Shown here: piece by piece, positions 14,201 through 25,317 of the stretch
Numbering within the stretch: the stretch's first letter is position 1
Layout: each line of letters begins with the position of its first letter
Source of the DNA: Mytilus californianus
Taxonomy: Eukaryota; Mollusca; Bivalvia; Mytilida; Mytilidae
Assembly: GCF_021869535.1 (NCBI RefSeq)
Contig: NW_026262690.1
Span: 92,099,995-92,163,994, forward strand
Direction of reading: 5' to 3'
Length of the DNA stretch: 64,000 nucleotides
Notes under the pieces: model-generated
What the model was told of the DNA's origin: nothing
Databases searched by the model: none
The model's input: the letters and a program-made list of their open reading frames with translations, nothing else
Translations under genes and position numbers: made by a program

Positions 14201-17200
14201 CAAACTATTAATACCTGTTATCATTACAAAAATCATTAACCAAAAAAAAAAAGGAGTCAACAATAATAACCAATGGCAAGCATTCTGATATAAAAGACAA
14301 CACATAAGCATTTATCGCACTGCGGGTAAATTATCACATTGTGATTGGTTTAACGCCGTCACGTGGGGACCCCCTATGGATCGGTAGGGGATTTTTATAT
14401 TTCATAGGGGGTTCATGAAGTCATGTCTACTGTTAATGGTGACGTCATCTGTTGATGTTGTTGTGTTTCAGTTTATTTTTCTACGAAACGCAGCAGAAAA
14501 AGTCCCGTGTGCGATAAATTTGTTATACGGTTCACTACTGACCCCCTACGGACCATAGAGGGTGAATAAAATCCATAGGAGATTTGGCCTTCGGCCTCAC
14601 CCCCTATGGATTTTACTAACCCTCTATGGATCCATAGGGGGTCAGTAGCAAACCATATAACTTATAGTGGTGGGTTATAAAAATAAGGCCACCCTTAACA
14701 AATTTTTTGTTTGATGTTGCCTACCTATGCCTTATAGGGTTGGGTAGGTAGGTAGGGACTTTTTTTGGCCAACAACATATGTTACATGTTTTAGACAAGA
14801 AAAAGACATTAGAGCACCAAACAAACTTTTATAAAAAAATTTGAAACGATTTGTGCCATAAAAGTTTTGGGGTTGGTTGCTTTTTAGGAGGGAAGGAAGG
14901 CAACATCAAGCAATGAAAATTTCATTTTGGGCCTAAGAAGATGTGGTATGATTACCAATGAGACAACAAGTTTTTTACCTACAAAAATGAAACATACACA
15001 TACTATTTCTTTTTTCAGAATATTCATAAGAATTCAAAAAAGGAAAAAAAAACCTTTCTAGTGACAAAACAGACTGTGACTGACACTTGCATACAAAGAG
15101 CGATAAGTTTGATAGACATGCCCTCTCTGAGTCTACTCCACTCCCAGTGCTCTTAATCCATTTGAACAAGAAGAAGTTCTAAATTCAAATACAGCAGATA
15201 ACAGCATTTATAACATTGATTGCAATGAATTATCATGATTTCCCAGTGAAAAAAAAACCAGATAATTTCACATGTGAAATAAATCTGATAATGTCCCCCT
15301 CTGACGTCAAACAACAAAGGGAGTTGTCAAGACGTTGTCGATGAGTTTCCATCAAAACAGTTGAGAATGCGTAGAAAAATATAGTTCCATCATTTTCTTC
15401 TTAATTTCCACTAAATGTCCATGGTCAATGTAATAAAGAGAATTAACTAATGCAAGAATCAAAATATAAAGAAATATTCAACTCATGACCAAAGAACACT
15501 AATAATTAACTCGTGCACTACATACATTTGTAAATTAATGTGTCGTTCAATCATTTGTTGACTATTTTTCTGTATTTGAAGTTGTGGATTAGTTATTCTT
15601 TAATTACATTCCAAGTAAATAATCTATACATTAATATTTGCATATGCTTTTGCACAAAATAGAATCTATAAATTAAATTCATTAAAAGTTAAACTATCAG
15701 GTTCACACTGGACAACTGCTAGCCCTCAATAGTTGAATTATCAAAAATTTTATATTAAATACAAGTGTAAATGTATACATTGTTATCAAAAGATCGTGTA
15801 AATAAAATAACTTTAATATGTAATTTGTTCAGGACCAACAGATGTATAATATTATATGTTAACAGCCTTCCATCCAATTATTTTCACAAATCTTCATATT
15901 GTGTCACATATGACTGTAAACTGATTACATGACATATTGCAGAATGCAGAATGATGCAGGTTAAAAAAGTAAATTTAAGTAGATGACTATTGATTGAAAT
16001 TGTTAACAAGATGCTGTATATGTTCACAATAGGGCAACTTTATTAGATGTAATACAATGTTTACAACAAATGGGGATACACAATGTCCTGTTACCAACTG
16101 GGTTATTTTTCAAACTATTAAAGGACAAGCAAATGTTACTGTCATACATGTATGTATGATATGAACTCAGTTTTGTCCTAGACCAACAGGCTAGGCCAAA
16201 TTTTAATATTGCTAAAAAAATAATTGAGTGTCTGAAGGAAATAGATCATTTCTACTGGAAAGTCCGACGCATTCTGATTTTGTTTTGACCATTCCTAGCT
16301 TTTATTCCTAAAATTTCCTAAGCTTGGGGCAAAATTTGCAGTCTGATTTCACCCTACAGGAATCACCCAAATCTTTCTGCACTCAATACAAGTACATTTA
16401 TACTTGTAAGCGTGAAAGATTGCCAAAATTAGCAACAGAGCAAAATTCAAGATGTCACAAGCAAAATTGTGAAGTTCAAGATTTCACATGTAAAAGTCTG
16501 AAATTCAAGATTTCACCGAGATTATAGTTCTTACCTCCTATCATTGCCTACAACATCTAGGAATCCAACATCTGGAGATACATCATTACGATATTTCCCA
16601 TGGGCTGCTTGCTTTGTATATGCTACTAATCTCAGCTTTTCTTTGTAAGTTAAATGTATAGCCTTTCCATCTTTTTCTGGAAATAAATAACACACTCTTT
16701 TAAAATAACAGAAAATGTGGAATACACCTAAATGAGAAAATAAACCAATCCCACCTCCTTTACCATATATATGTATCTAATTTTCAAATGATTATCATTA
16801 TTTTGTACAATATGCATACCAATAGGCTACATGTATATTACCATTAATAATATGAATGTGTATTAATGTGCAGTTTAATTGACTTTACAGTAGAGTGGAA
16901 CATTGGAAGTAAACATTTACAACTGTACTGAACAAATATTGCAACTGTATATTACATGTACATGTGTGTAGTTCTGGGTGATCTTTTCATCACCTCAAAA
17001 TCACTGTGGTCATCACATGATAAAAAAAGTTCTCAGTGCCAAATTTTAACATAATTAACTTCCCAATGTAACAGGTTGTTATAAAACAGATGGCGATGCA
17101 GTCAAATAAAAGCTGTTTTCTGTACGAGTAAGCATTACAGCTGTTATCATAATGCTAGCAAGTTAAAGGTTTGGTTGGCTTGCTTGCTTTTTTTTGTATT

Positions 17201-19701
17201 AATGTTTGCTCAAGCATTGTAATTAAGATTGACGTCTGAAAACAATATATAAATAATAAAGGCAGAGTTAAATTTGTATACTTTATACTTAAATTTGATT
17301 GGACACTAACAAATAATCAAATTTACCTATATACAGGTTTAACTCCACCTACTTACAAAAATGTATATTGTTGCAGATGTCAATCTTAATTACAATGCTT
17401 GAGCAAACATTAATACAAACAAAGCAAGCAAGGCAAGCAAGCCAACCAAACTCTTACTCTGCATGCAATAGCAAATCGACTGTAATTCTAATGGTTTTTT
17501 TTTGGCTGTATGAATTGTTTGACCAAATGCACTGATTACATGTATTAAGTGGTGGGTAAAAAACAGGATGATACAGGAGACAGGGCTCTCGCTACCGGTA
17601 GACTGGGGCGAATAAGTTGCTTTCCCTTTGGTCACTTTGCTTTTCCCAGACTGTCAAAAAGAATGTCTAGTTGCCCTGGTTTTCACAACAGTCACTTTCG
17701 TCATCGGCAAGTTCCCTTTTTTACTAAGTTGATGAGACAAGGTGAAAGCATTGACTTTACAGATTGGTTGTATGTTATATCAAAGAAGCAACTTTTTCTG
17801 ATGTATTATTTTACACTACATCAAAACATTCTGATTTTTAGGCACAATAAATTTGTTAACATCATTAGAACATGATGAAAATAGCCTTTAGTTACATGTA
17901 CATGTACATGATACATCCTTTTATTGCATTATAAACATAATTCATAACATGAAAGTTACATTGTACACATTTCATGTACATGTAGCTCTTTTAATTTTTT
18001 TAAACAGAATAGTTGTCTTATATACCAATCTCTAGTTTGTTCTAAATACCATTAAAAAAAAGTTTTCCTACAATTTTTCAGCACCACAATAGAAAATATT
18101 TGATGTCACAGAACAGAACTGATTGTTTTGCAATGATCATTATAGGCAGGGCTTTGGAATTTTTTGAAAATGCACTAATCCATGGGAAAGTTATCTTACA
18201 ATTATACTTTCCCGTTCTGATGAACCTGTTTTTCATGGTCATACAGACGGTCTCTGTCCTTTTTATCAATTTCATCTGGTTTGATTACATTACTGATTTA
18301 ATAAGTCTAATATTTCCGTTTCTTTGATGAATCGGCAGAGATAATATAGTTATGCAAACTCATGGCTTTATGACCTCCATTACTGTTTACTGATATAATA
18401 ACTAACTACCGCTGTAAACGCAAGGAAACAAGTGACTGCTTCAGGGAACCAGTTTCTAAACTAGATTTTGTCCAATAACCGACTTTGTCAAACAAGAATA
18501 TGACGCACCAGAAAGTACCTCGTAAAGACAATTTACTTACCCGAGGGAAAACTGGTACCTGCGTTTTTGTTTACCCGACAATTTTTTACTTTCCCTGGGA
18601 AACGGGAATTCCGAAGCCCTGTTACATGTAGGTCACGCTACACAACATTGAGGTCACTAGCCTTGGCATTCCAGAATTTGAAATTTGTGAATGATTATTC
18701 CTCAACATGAATGAAATATTTGCCACTGAATGTTAAGCAAGCAACAATAAGTCAATACAATTTGATATAACTTTTTAGGCAATTTAAATTATGACAAGTG
18801 CCTTTAACATTCGTAAATGTGATATATCTTGGATAATTGAAGTTGTTTAAAGGAAGATGTTAAATATAAAAAACTATCAAACCCTAAACTATCATAGCAC
18901 ATCTTATCGTATATTTGTTATGAAAACATTTGGTTTTGCAATGTTATAAATGCTGATTTGCCCAAGTCATATTCATCATATTGCTGCCCAGGGCAAATAT
19001 GGACTTCCTCGTTAAGTAATATCCCGCCTTTCCGTGCAAAAAAACATATCTACCCTCTTCTGATTTGGAGAATCATGTACAGACTTTGAAAATTACTTTA
19101 TTATTTAGTCACCCGGCCATTTATAATATTTTCATATTCCGAGTGATGGCTTTAGAAATTCTCTAAAAAAAGTGCACTTTCCCGAGGTGAGCCACACTAG
19201 CATTGCAGTTGTTCACCATAATAATATATTAAATCTTCCCTTCACATGTACAATATATCATGTGCAGTTAAATGAATTTGTTGCTATGCTACCCTTCATT
19301 ACTTGAAGCTTCAGGTGTGAAGAAAGGCAGTGATGAAATTTGATAAATTGCTATTTCAGTTTGAGTGTAAAATTTTGTATTAATCTATTGACCAAAGAGC
19401 ATGAAGAGTGCAATACCAAATTTTACACTACTAAACTGAAATAGCAATACCAAATTCATTGATTGTTTATAACATTTCAACCGGCTAGAACTTTGTGTGG
19501 TAAAAATAGTGTTGAGAAGTCATGTTTACCGCTGCCATTCGTTGTACCTTTGTAAAATCTTAAGGCAAGCTTATATAGGTCAGGCAGTGGAAATCCCCAT
19601 TGACTTATAAAATCATCACTCGATTTATCAGGGGAAGTGTTTTCGCCATTTTGCAGGGTCATAGTTTTGACTTCACTGGCAAGTTTGTCGGTGTCAGCCA
19701 T
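7873..19701 (-). CDS. ACBD3: ACBD3/GCP60-like Golgi acyl-CoA-binding protein, 5' part (partial at left edge)
   Basis: Five coding exons, read on the minus strand: 19701-19548, 16676-16535, 10897-10757, 9463-9350 and 7960-7873. They total 639 nt (213 codons) with GT-AG introns and phases 1, 2, 2, 2, 0 that join without a break. Residues 35-51 ([17 protein letters not shown]) open an acyl-CoA-binding domain continuing through KEKDGKA (51-57), [12 protein letters not shown] (88-99) and [18 protein letters not shown] (100-117). Residues 146-184 are a Glu/Arg/Lys/Gln coiled coil. Residues 185-213 ([16 protein letters not shown] and on) match the Gln-rich segment of vertebrate ACBD3 as I remember it. 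In vertebrates ACBD3 binds giantin and recruits PI4KB at the Golgi through a C-terminal GOLD domain. That domain is not in the window, so the last intron must exceed 7.8 kb. I chose the ATG at 19701 (MADTDK). In-frame ATGs at 19761 and 19839 are alternatives. The ACB-coil-Q order separates it from simple ACBP, so the identification is strong. Confidence 0.93.
8233..8431 (-). mobile_element. tRNA-derived SINE, internally shortened copy (family 1, CATCAT tail)
   Basis: On the minus strand it begins 'aaccgcctcagtggtcttgtg' (A-box-like tRNA head) and ends 'ttaagcagccatccatcatc' with a long (ATC)n tail, seen as (GAT)n on plus at 8243-8280. It lacks the middle part present in the copies at 22231 and 29368. 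A 9-bp direct repeat 'ttaagtgtt' flanks it (8224-8232 and 8432-8440), as expected from retroposition. It lies inside an ACBD3-like intron. Confidence 0.85.
8690..8970 (+). repeat. Dispersed repeat ending 'taatgccccctacgctgagg'
   Basis: Shares 'aatactttaacctgaaagga' and the 'aatgcccc' ending with the repeat at 360-690, and 'ggtaataagcattgtgtata' with the repeat at 11030-11220. Confidence 0.5.
11030..11225 (+). repeat. Dispersed repeat ('catgggacacagatgatgcc' family)
   Basis: The phrases 'catgggacacagatgatgcc' and 'aagggacataactcaagaac' recur almost verbatim at 54285-54350, and partly at 54490-54680 and 56460-56600. No supported gene. The overlapping minus ORF is repeat-derived. Confidence 0.65.
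12731..13063. mobile_element. Foldback element, 333 bp
   Basis: The left arm begins 'actattttcatattaccgac' (12731) and the right arm ends in its reverse complement 'gtcggtaatatgaaaatagt' (13063). The arms run about 90 bp and include 'ggttaccttggacatcat' against 'atgatgtccaaggtaacc'. No ORF. MITE-like, within an ACBD3-like intron. Confidence 0.85.
14310..14519. mobile_element. Short-TIR element, about 210 bp
   Basis: The terminal words 'atttatcgcac' (14310) and 'gtgcgataaat' (14519) are exact reverse complements. The interior contains repeated 'ccccctatgga'-like words. Its class is unclear. Confidence 0.5.
14523..14660. mobile_element. Foldback element, about 138 bp
   Basis: 'ttatacggttcactactgac' (14523) pairs with 'gtcagtagcaaaccatataa' (ends 14660). 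The inner arms repeat 'cccctatgga' and its complement, with the hinge around 'ttggccttcggcc'. It directly abuts the preceding TIR element, so the two may be one composite. Confidence 0.7.
14939..14971 (+). repeat. Fragment of mussel 'gatgtggtatgatt' repeat
   Basis: Reads 'gatgtggtatgattaccaat' then 'gagacaac'. It is a short remnant of the dispersed module found in fuller form at 33352, 34395, 46130 and 46690. Confidence 0.7.
17169..17451. mobile_element. Foldback element, 283 bp
   Basis: The left arm 'gtttggttggcttgcttgct' (17169) and the right arm ending 'agcaagccaaccaaac' (17451) are reverse complements. The arms extend about 75 bp through 'tgctcaagcattgtaattaa'. It sits in ACBD3-like intron 1. 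Confidence 0.85.
18147..18621. mobile_element. hAT-like MITE, 475 bp
   Basis: The termini are 'cagggctttggaatt' (18147) and 'aattccgaagccctg' (18621), inverted repeats with one mismatch. The CAGGG start is typical of hAT-superfamily ends. No clear 8-bp target-site duplication was found and there is no transposase ORF. Confidence 0.65.
19333..19459. mobile_element. Short inverted-repeat element next to ACBD3-like exon 1
   Basis: 'aaattgctatttcagttt' on the left pairs with 'aaactgaaatagcaatac' on the right, and 'gtgtaaaattttgtattaat' pairs loosely with the inner right arm. It lies less than 100 bp from the intron-1 donor at 19547. Confidence 0.6.
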
Positions 19702-19860
19702 AGTTGAAATACCACTTCCGGCCACGTCCAGCGAGGCTCTTTTCGAGTCAAATCGGTACATCGTGAAAACCCGGAAACTATAAATTAAGACTATTGTAAT
19801 GAATAGGCACTGGCTATGATTACCCGCAATCAGTAACAATAATATTAAGATGGTTAGTGC
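19702..19860 (-). promoter_or_regulatory. Probable ACBD3-like 5' UTR/promoter with ETS-like site
   Basis: Upstream of the chosen ATG the minus strand reads CCGGAAGT at about 19713-19720, a consensus ETS-type core often found at housekeeping promoters. The OTUB1-like gene has a similar core near its own first exon. The transcription start is not visible. The in-frame upstream ATGs mean part of this stretch could be coding instead. Confidence 0.3.
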
Positions 19861-20725
19861 CTTAAAGTTTGTCTTGTTGACGATTCATCAAATTTTTTAT
19901 TTGCAAATTAGTTGAGCTTAATGCTACATAAAAATGATTTTATCTTACAAAATTTATGGTACAATATCTAAACGGATTAATATAGATGAGACCAATTCGT
20001 TCAGATGGCTTAATTATCGCCTATACAACTCCATACAATTTCATAGTTAACAGGATGGTGCCATTCCGATTTAGTGCGAATACAACAGTATACCTCATTG
20101 CACTCCTTACCTTGTTTATCAGGCATTGATTCCGTTTATTGATGTACATATTAGAAAACATCAAGGATAGTATTTTAACTGGTTGTTTTCTTTTTAGCGG
20201 AATTCATTATAACTCCGATTTTGAAAATACACTGTGTCCTAAAATATAACACAGTTGTCTATTTAAACGTAAAAATAAATGTTTTTTTGTTTAGCTTTTT
20301 TTTTAAAGTTTTACAAGTCTCTCAGAATACAGTTTCTCCTTTTTCTCCTTATTGCACTTTCAAACATGAAGAACATCAAATTTTAGTACTAAAATTCTTA
20401 TTTGAGAATCGTTTTGTAGTATATGTATTCCGTTAATAAAAATCTATGATTGCATATACTAAATATCTTTGATATACAAACAGACGTTTTGAAAAATATT
20501 TTTTTCTGCAAAACTTTTTAAAGGAAATACTACCGAAATGGAGATATAAGTAGTATAAATGTTCCAAGTAAAGTTCATGACCTGAAAAGATCACCGAGAA
20601 TACGATACTGTTACGAAATGTTGTTGTCCGTATTCATTGACAGACATTTTACGACAGTCATTGTTTTGTAGCGACATCACAAAGTACAACTTCATTTGTT
20701 CCTAACGCGACAACGCTTTTCAAAA
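19861..20725. other. Intergenic, no gene seen
   Basis: AT-rich sequence between the ACBD3-like start and the tandem duplication. The 71-residue plus ORF at 20221-20436 has no recognisable motif, paralogue or splice context and is not called. Confidence 0.5.
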
Positions 20726-20964
20726 ATACAAATGTTTCTGTAAATTTTATACTTGTTGTAAACTAAACGATCAATTTAAAAGGCCAACAATATATCAATT
20801 GTGAAATACATGAGAGTACAGAAAAGACAGACATTCAAAGCCTGATTCATAACCTTGTGGAGGCACAATTTATTTTGTTTTAGTTCAACGGTTTCGTGTA
20901 ATCATTATTTATTTGAAAACTCATCAGAAAATTCACAAGGAGCAAGGCTCGAATTCAATCTTAA

Positions 20965-21091
20965 TTGACAAGGATTTTCAGTTTTCCTACCGAAGGTCGG
21001 TGGTTTTCTCCGGCTTCCTCCACCAATAAAAACTGACCGCCACGAAATAGAACAATATTGTTGAAAGTGGCGTTAAACACAAATCAATCAA
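20965..21091 (+). mobile_element. SINE family 2, 3' fragment (copy 1)
   Basis: 'ccgaaggtcggtggttttct', 'ctccaccaataaaaactgac' and the end 'gaaagtggcgttaaacacaa' then 'atcaatcaa' match the 3' part of the full SINE at 62656-62904. The tRNA-like head is missing. Confidence 0.8.
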
Positions 21092-22230
21092 ACTATCATA
21101 AGGAGCAATACAAAAGAAACTGCTAAAAAATCATGGATCATACAAGATTACCATAATTACATTAAACTCTTGGTCATTTTGAAAGAGCCTTTAATGAATT
21201 GTCAGTGAAATATCTTATTTATCTAACAAGTGTGGACACAGATCAGTGTGGATAGTATGCTTGGGTGTTTGACAGTGTTTTCTGACAAAAAAGAGTTCTC
21301 TGGTTTTTCCCCATAGGGTTCTATGTTGAACTGTTGTGCACAGTGACAGCCAACTTGTACCAAACACTGAAAATAGCAGTGTCTTATTTAATATTGAGTT
21401 TTAATGTTCGACTGTCATGGAGGAGACACTACTTTAAATCAGTGCCGACTGTTCATAGATTTTATTTAGCTAGACATTTAATATCAAATCTACATACTGG
21501 CCAACGTACCTGCATGCATGTAATATTTGTATGGTTTTATTTATGTTCCTTTGAGGTGGTCATTACTTACTTGTCTAACCACGACATATTACATGGCAAT
21601 ATGTATGACCAATTATAACTAGTTTAGTCAATGGATAAGAGTTGGCATTTGATATGCATTGCGTCGGCTAGAATCTTCGTCGATTTGGGCAGGGTACAAC
21701 ATGAACTGGTTTGAGAAATATGATCATTCAACAGTATTTTGAAACCTTCTTCATGTAAAGAAAAAAAACCTCGGATACTGTTCGGATTTCATTACCTTAA
21801 GAAACTAATATCGATAAAAATGTTGTGTTTTTTGTTTCATTTCAATTTGATTTTTAAATTTTAAATTGCTAAAGGTTGAGCATTTTCTCCCGTTACTTCA
21901 AAACGGTTTTAACCTTCATTCATAATATTCCATATTTTTGTTATAAGCATAAATAAAAGGATATATGAGCAGAGGTGTAGGAATGAACTGAAAATTGTGG
22001 GAGGGGGCAAATATCTGCAATACTTTTTTTCTCAACAGTGGATGGAAAAGGGGGGGGGGCAGAAACAAGAAATGCATTACAAATTTGCTCAGAGAACTGG
22101 TACCGGTCCTGTTTTCACTTAATTCTCCTTCTTTTCCACGTTATATTGGTATTTTAAAATTTAATAAAGAAAAGAAAGAATTAAAATAAATACATTTAGA
22201 CTTAATAAATATAAATTCTCAATTTAAAAA

Positions 22231-22550
22231 ACCGCTTCGGTGGTCTATTGGTAGCGTATTCACCTCGAATGCGGGAGTTCCTGGTTTCGAACCCCGACCG
22301 GGTTAAACCAAAGACTTTAAAATTGGTATTTTCTGCTGCTCCCCTAAGCACGCGGCATTAAGGAGTAAGAGCAAAGACTGGTCGGCTCGGAGTCAGAATA
22401 ATGTGTCCGGGCAAGGTGACATGTCTTCCTGCGGACTGTTACCTTGTGAACTAGCACGTTGAAATCCGGCTAAGCGGTGTCGGTCTAGTACAAAGCAGGG
22501 TAAATATCCATATCACTGGACATTAAGCAGCCATCCATCATCATCATCAA
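22231..22550 (+). mobile_element. tRNA-derived SINE (family 1, CATCAT tail), full-length, in copy 1
   Basis: The head 'accgcttcggtggtctattg' then 'gtagcg' resembles a tRNA D-arm/A box, and 'ctggtttcgaaccccgacc' contains a B box (GGTTTCGAACC). The body of about 250 bp ends 'ttaagcagccatccatcatc' with an ATC-repeat tail. The flanking 'tcaatttaaaaa' and 'tcaattaaaaac' look like a target-site duplication. It would be transcribed by RNA polymerase III if active. Confidence 0.88.
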
Positions 22551-24515
22551 TTAAAAACAAAGCAAGTAACAAATATGTTGCCTGTCTTTAGGAGCTCAAT
22601 TTCTTTTAGATTAGCTTTTTGTTTCAAAAACTTTTGCCGTAAACATAATGATGAACAATTTTTTGGCAGATACTCCTTTGCAAACAATATAATCATATCT
22701 TTTTCACAACTACATTTATAATCAGCTTTATCATTCACCGAAATTAACGGAATACCTATTTTCTGTGCTCAATATCATACAACCTATATTGTCATGTAGA
22801 ATAGAAACAGGATAACAATCTGTACCAAAACCAAATGTTTTTTTCGCTCACCACTTCGACAATTAACAACGTTAATAAAATACAATGAGCTTTATTATTT
22901 CATTGCTTATAAATTATTTTTCTAAAGTTTGACAATGGAATTGACTTTTTTTTGGGTACACAAATCCCAACATTTGACGTTAATAAAGCATGACATTACA
23001 CGTAGCGTTTGTTCTAGAACGGGAACCTGTCGTGAATTTAAAAGTGATGTAACAGACGTATACGTCACACTACTACTGACGTCAATCGAAATGAAAATGT
23101 TATTTTTTTTTTAAACTAAATATTGTTTTTGTCACCACAACTAATTTGGGTATATTTAATACAACACAAACGATGAATCTGTACTTCAAAGAAATCTTCA
23201 GGTTTTCTTATAATGGGCCAAAATATTGGCCCCATGGCATTTTTGAGAGGTTACAAAGGCCAAAATATTGGCCTTATGGCACAGAACTTGTTAAGAAAAT
23301 GCAGCTTTAATGTTTTTTCCCATAGGGTCAATGTTAAACTTTCGCCCTGTTTCCATGACAATGGCTTCCATTTTGGAATTTCTAAATATTGTCTGCACAT
23401 CTAGGCATACCAGGTAACATTACCATAAAGTTTCATCCAGTTAGGTCTTATAATACAAATATTTTATTGGCACAAACACAATTACAATATTTTGAAAGGC
23501 CCATATTTCAGTACATTATAACAATGAATACAGCATAATGAAATAATATGTTATAATAAAGAAGCTAAAATCTCATTTCTATCTACCAGACATTTATGTA
23601 TATTAGAACTTGTCACTTTCAGGACTTTTTAAAAAGAGTTGCTATTAATGCAACGTTTCATATTTAGCTGACTCTCACTACAACTTGTAGGAAGTATATT
23701 TAATATAATAGTTTTAAAGTTTATTCTGTATTTAAAAAATTTTTTGGTGGTCAATATTATAGCATAGTTCCATCAAAATTGGTACATGCAATTCTGAGAA
23801 AAAGCTTGGACAAAAAGTGTGGAAGAATAAAAATAAGAAAAAAAGAACGGAACAATAACAATATGTCACCCCAACTCCGTTGAGGGTGTCATAATAATCA
23901 TTGTCACTTTCGAGACTAATTGCCGAAATGTATTTCCGGACAGGGGCCCGATTTCATACGAAAATTGTAGGTAACAATAATATCCCTTTTACATTTGCAA
24001 ATTATGTCGGCTTTTGTGTAACATCGGGATACTTTGTACTGTCTTCGTGTTATTGTCCCGTATACAGGTTGTTTTATATATTTGAACAGAAAATGAATGC
24101 GTGTATATTTCAATTCGGAATAAGTTGTATCTTTATTCATGATCTTTCGGGTTTTTTTTTTTGTTTTGTTTTTTTATATTTTTGCTCTTCCGACATGAAA
24201 AATATAAAATAATTCAATTGAGAAAACTAACGGCCTAATTTATAACAAAACAATTAACGAAAAAAACAAATATGACAGACATGAACCAACGACAACCATT
24301 GAACTACAGGCCCCTGACTTGGGATGGACAGGCACATAAAGAATGTGGCGGGATTAAACATGTTTGATAGCGCTCCCCAAACTTGGGACAGTGGTGTAAC
24401 AGCACAACATAAGAAGAAACTGTAAAAATCAGTTGAAAAAGATCTCATCAACAACTCATCAGATTGATATAAAGCAGAAAAACATGAAATGTATCTTCAT
24501 CTGTATTGTTACACT

Positions 24516-24782
24516 GTAGATAACGAGTATTGCAGTACTGAATTTGTTGTCCAAATGATCGTAGATAACGAGTATTGCAGTACTGAATTTGTTGTCCAAA
24601 TGATCGTAGATAACAAGTATTACAGTACTGAATTTGTTGTCCAAATGATCGTAGATAACAAGTATTGCAGTACTGAATTTGTTGTCCAAATGATCGTAGA
24701 TAACAAGTATTGCAGTACTGAATTTGTTGTCCAAATAATCGTAGATAACAAGTATTACAGTACTGAGTTTGTTGTCCAAATG
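24516..24782 (+). repeat. 45-bp tandem repeat, six units (copy 1)
   Basis: The unit starts 'gtagataacgagtattgcag' and ends 'tgttgtccaaatgatc'. The last unit lacks 3 bp (267 bp total). Because 45 is divisible by 3 and the units lack stops, ORFs of 106-130 codons stay open on both strands. The plus frame gives a 15-residue repeat like VDNKYCSTEFVVQMI. I see no start context, splice sites or flanking coding sequence and treat it as non-coding. Confidence 0.9.
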
Positions 24783-24842
24783 TTTTTTTTACTTTCGCCT
24801 TCAATATATTTTCACTTAAACATGAACAAATAACATGCATTT

Positions 24843-24995
24843 AAGGAATGACTGTAATATTTTTTCTGTCTATGAAGAAATAACATAAAAAATATGGTGC
24901 ACACTGAATAACCCGCGTAGCGGGTTATTTAAAAGTGTGCACCACATTTTTTATGTTATTTCGAATAGACAGAAATAATATTAAAGTCATTTCTT
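24843..24995. mobile_element. Foldback element, 153 bp (copy 1)
   Basis: Arms of about 63 bp run from 'aaggaatgactgtaatattt' to 'atattaaagtcatttctt'. The central hinge 'ataacccgcgtagcgggtta' is itself a perfect hairpin. Confidence 0.85.
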
Positions 24996-25135
24996 ATAAT
25001 TTAATTCTAAAAAGAAGTAAATCATTATAAAAACGTTGATAACGTCTCGGTCACATGACAAAATTATGTCTATGAGCTGATAGACAAAACACATTCAGCC
25101 AATCAGAAGACGTGTTACATCCAAAATTAAGTTAT

Positions 25136-25317
25136 AGATATTTCATATCTTTTGAATAGTTTTGTGGTGTTTCGTAAATTATACCATAGCTTTTGTTGAA
25201 ACTCCCGGCAATAACCTCACGAGACGAAGTCGAGTGAGGTTGCCAAGGGGTTTCAACAAAAAACTATGGTATAATTTACGAAACACCACAAAACTAACCA
25301 AAATATATGAAATATCT
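25136..25317. mobile_element. Foldback element, 182 bp
   Basis: 'agatatttcatatcttttga' (25136) pairs with 'aaaatatatgaaatatct' (ends 25317). Inner arms 'gttttgtggtgtttcgtaaa' and 'tttacgaaacaccacaaaac' are perfect complements. The hinge is near 'acgagacgaagtcgag'. Confidence 0.85.

Larger units (their letters stand above)
7961..19547 (-). other. ACBD3-like introns 1-4
   Basis: The intervals between the five ACBD3-like exons are 19547-16677, 16534-10898, 10756-9464 and 9349-7961. Besides the repeats listed separately, I see only AT-rich DNA with short stop-limited ORFs on both strands. None has splice-compatible boundaries or recognisable protein similarity. The stretch 11460-11990 contains two loosely repeated phrases ('tcacatgaccaactgcc' and 'gaaatggggtcaaggtcaa'), which look like worn dispersed repeats. 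Confidence 0.55.

Noticed and set aside
17549-17875. 108-codon plus ORF in ACBD3-like intron 1
   Set aside because: No motif, no splice-compatible ends and no second copy. It is compatible with chance in this length of sequence.
22231-22310. Possible functional tRNA gene
   Set aside because: The head is followed by a SINE body and an ATC tail with a target-site duplication, so it is a tRNA-derived retroposon.
24448-24840. Long repetitive ORFs on both strands (up to 130 codons)
   Set aside because: They come from a stop-free 45-bp tandem repeat, with both strands open at once and no flanking coding sequence.
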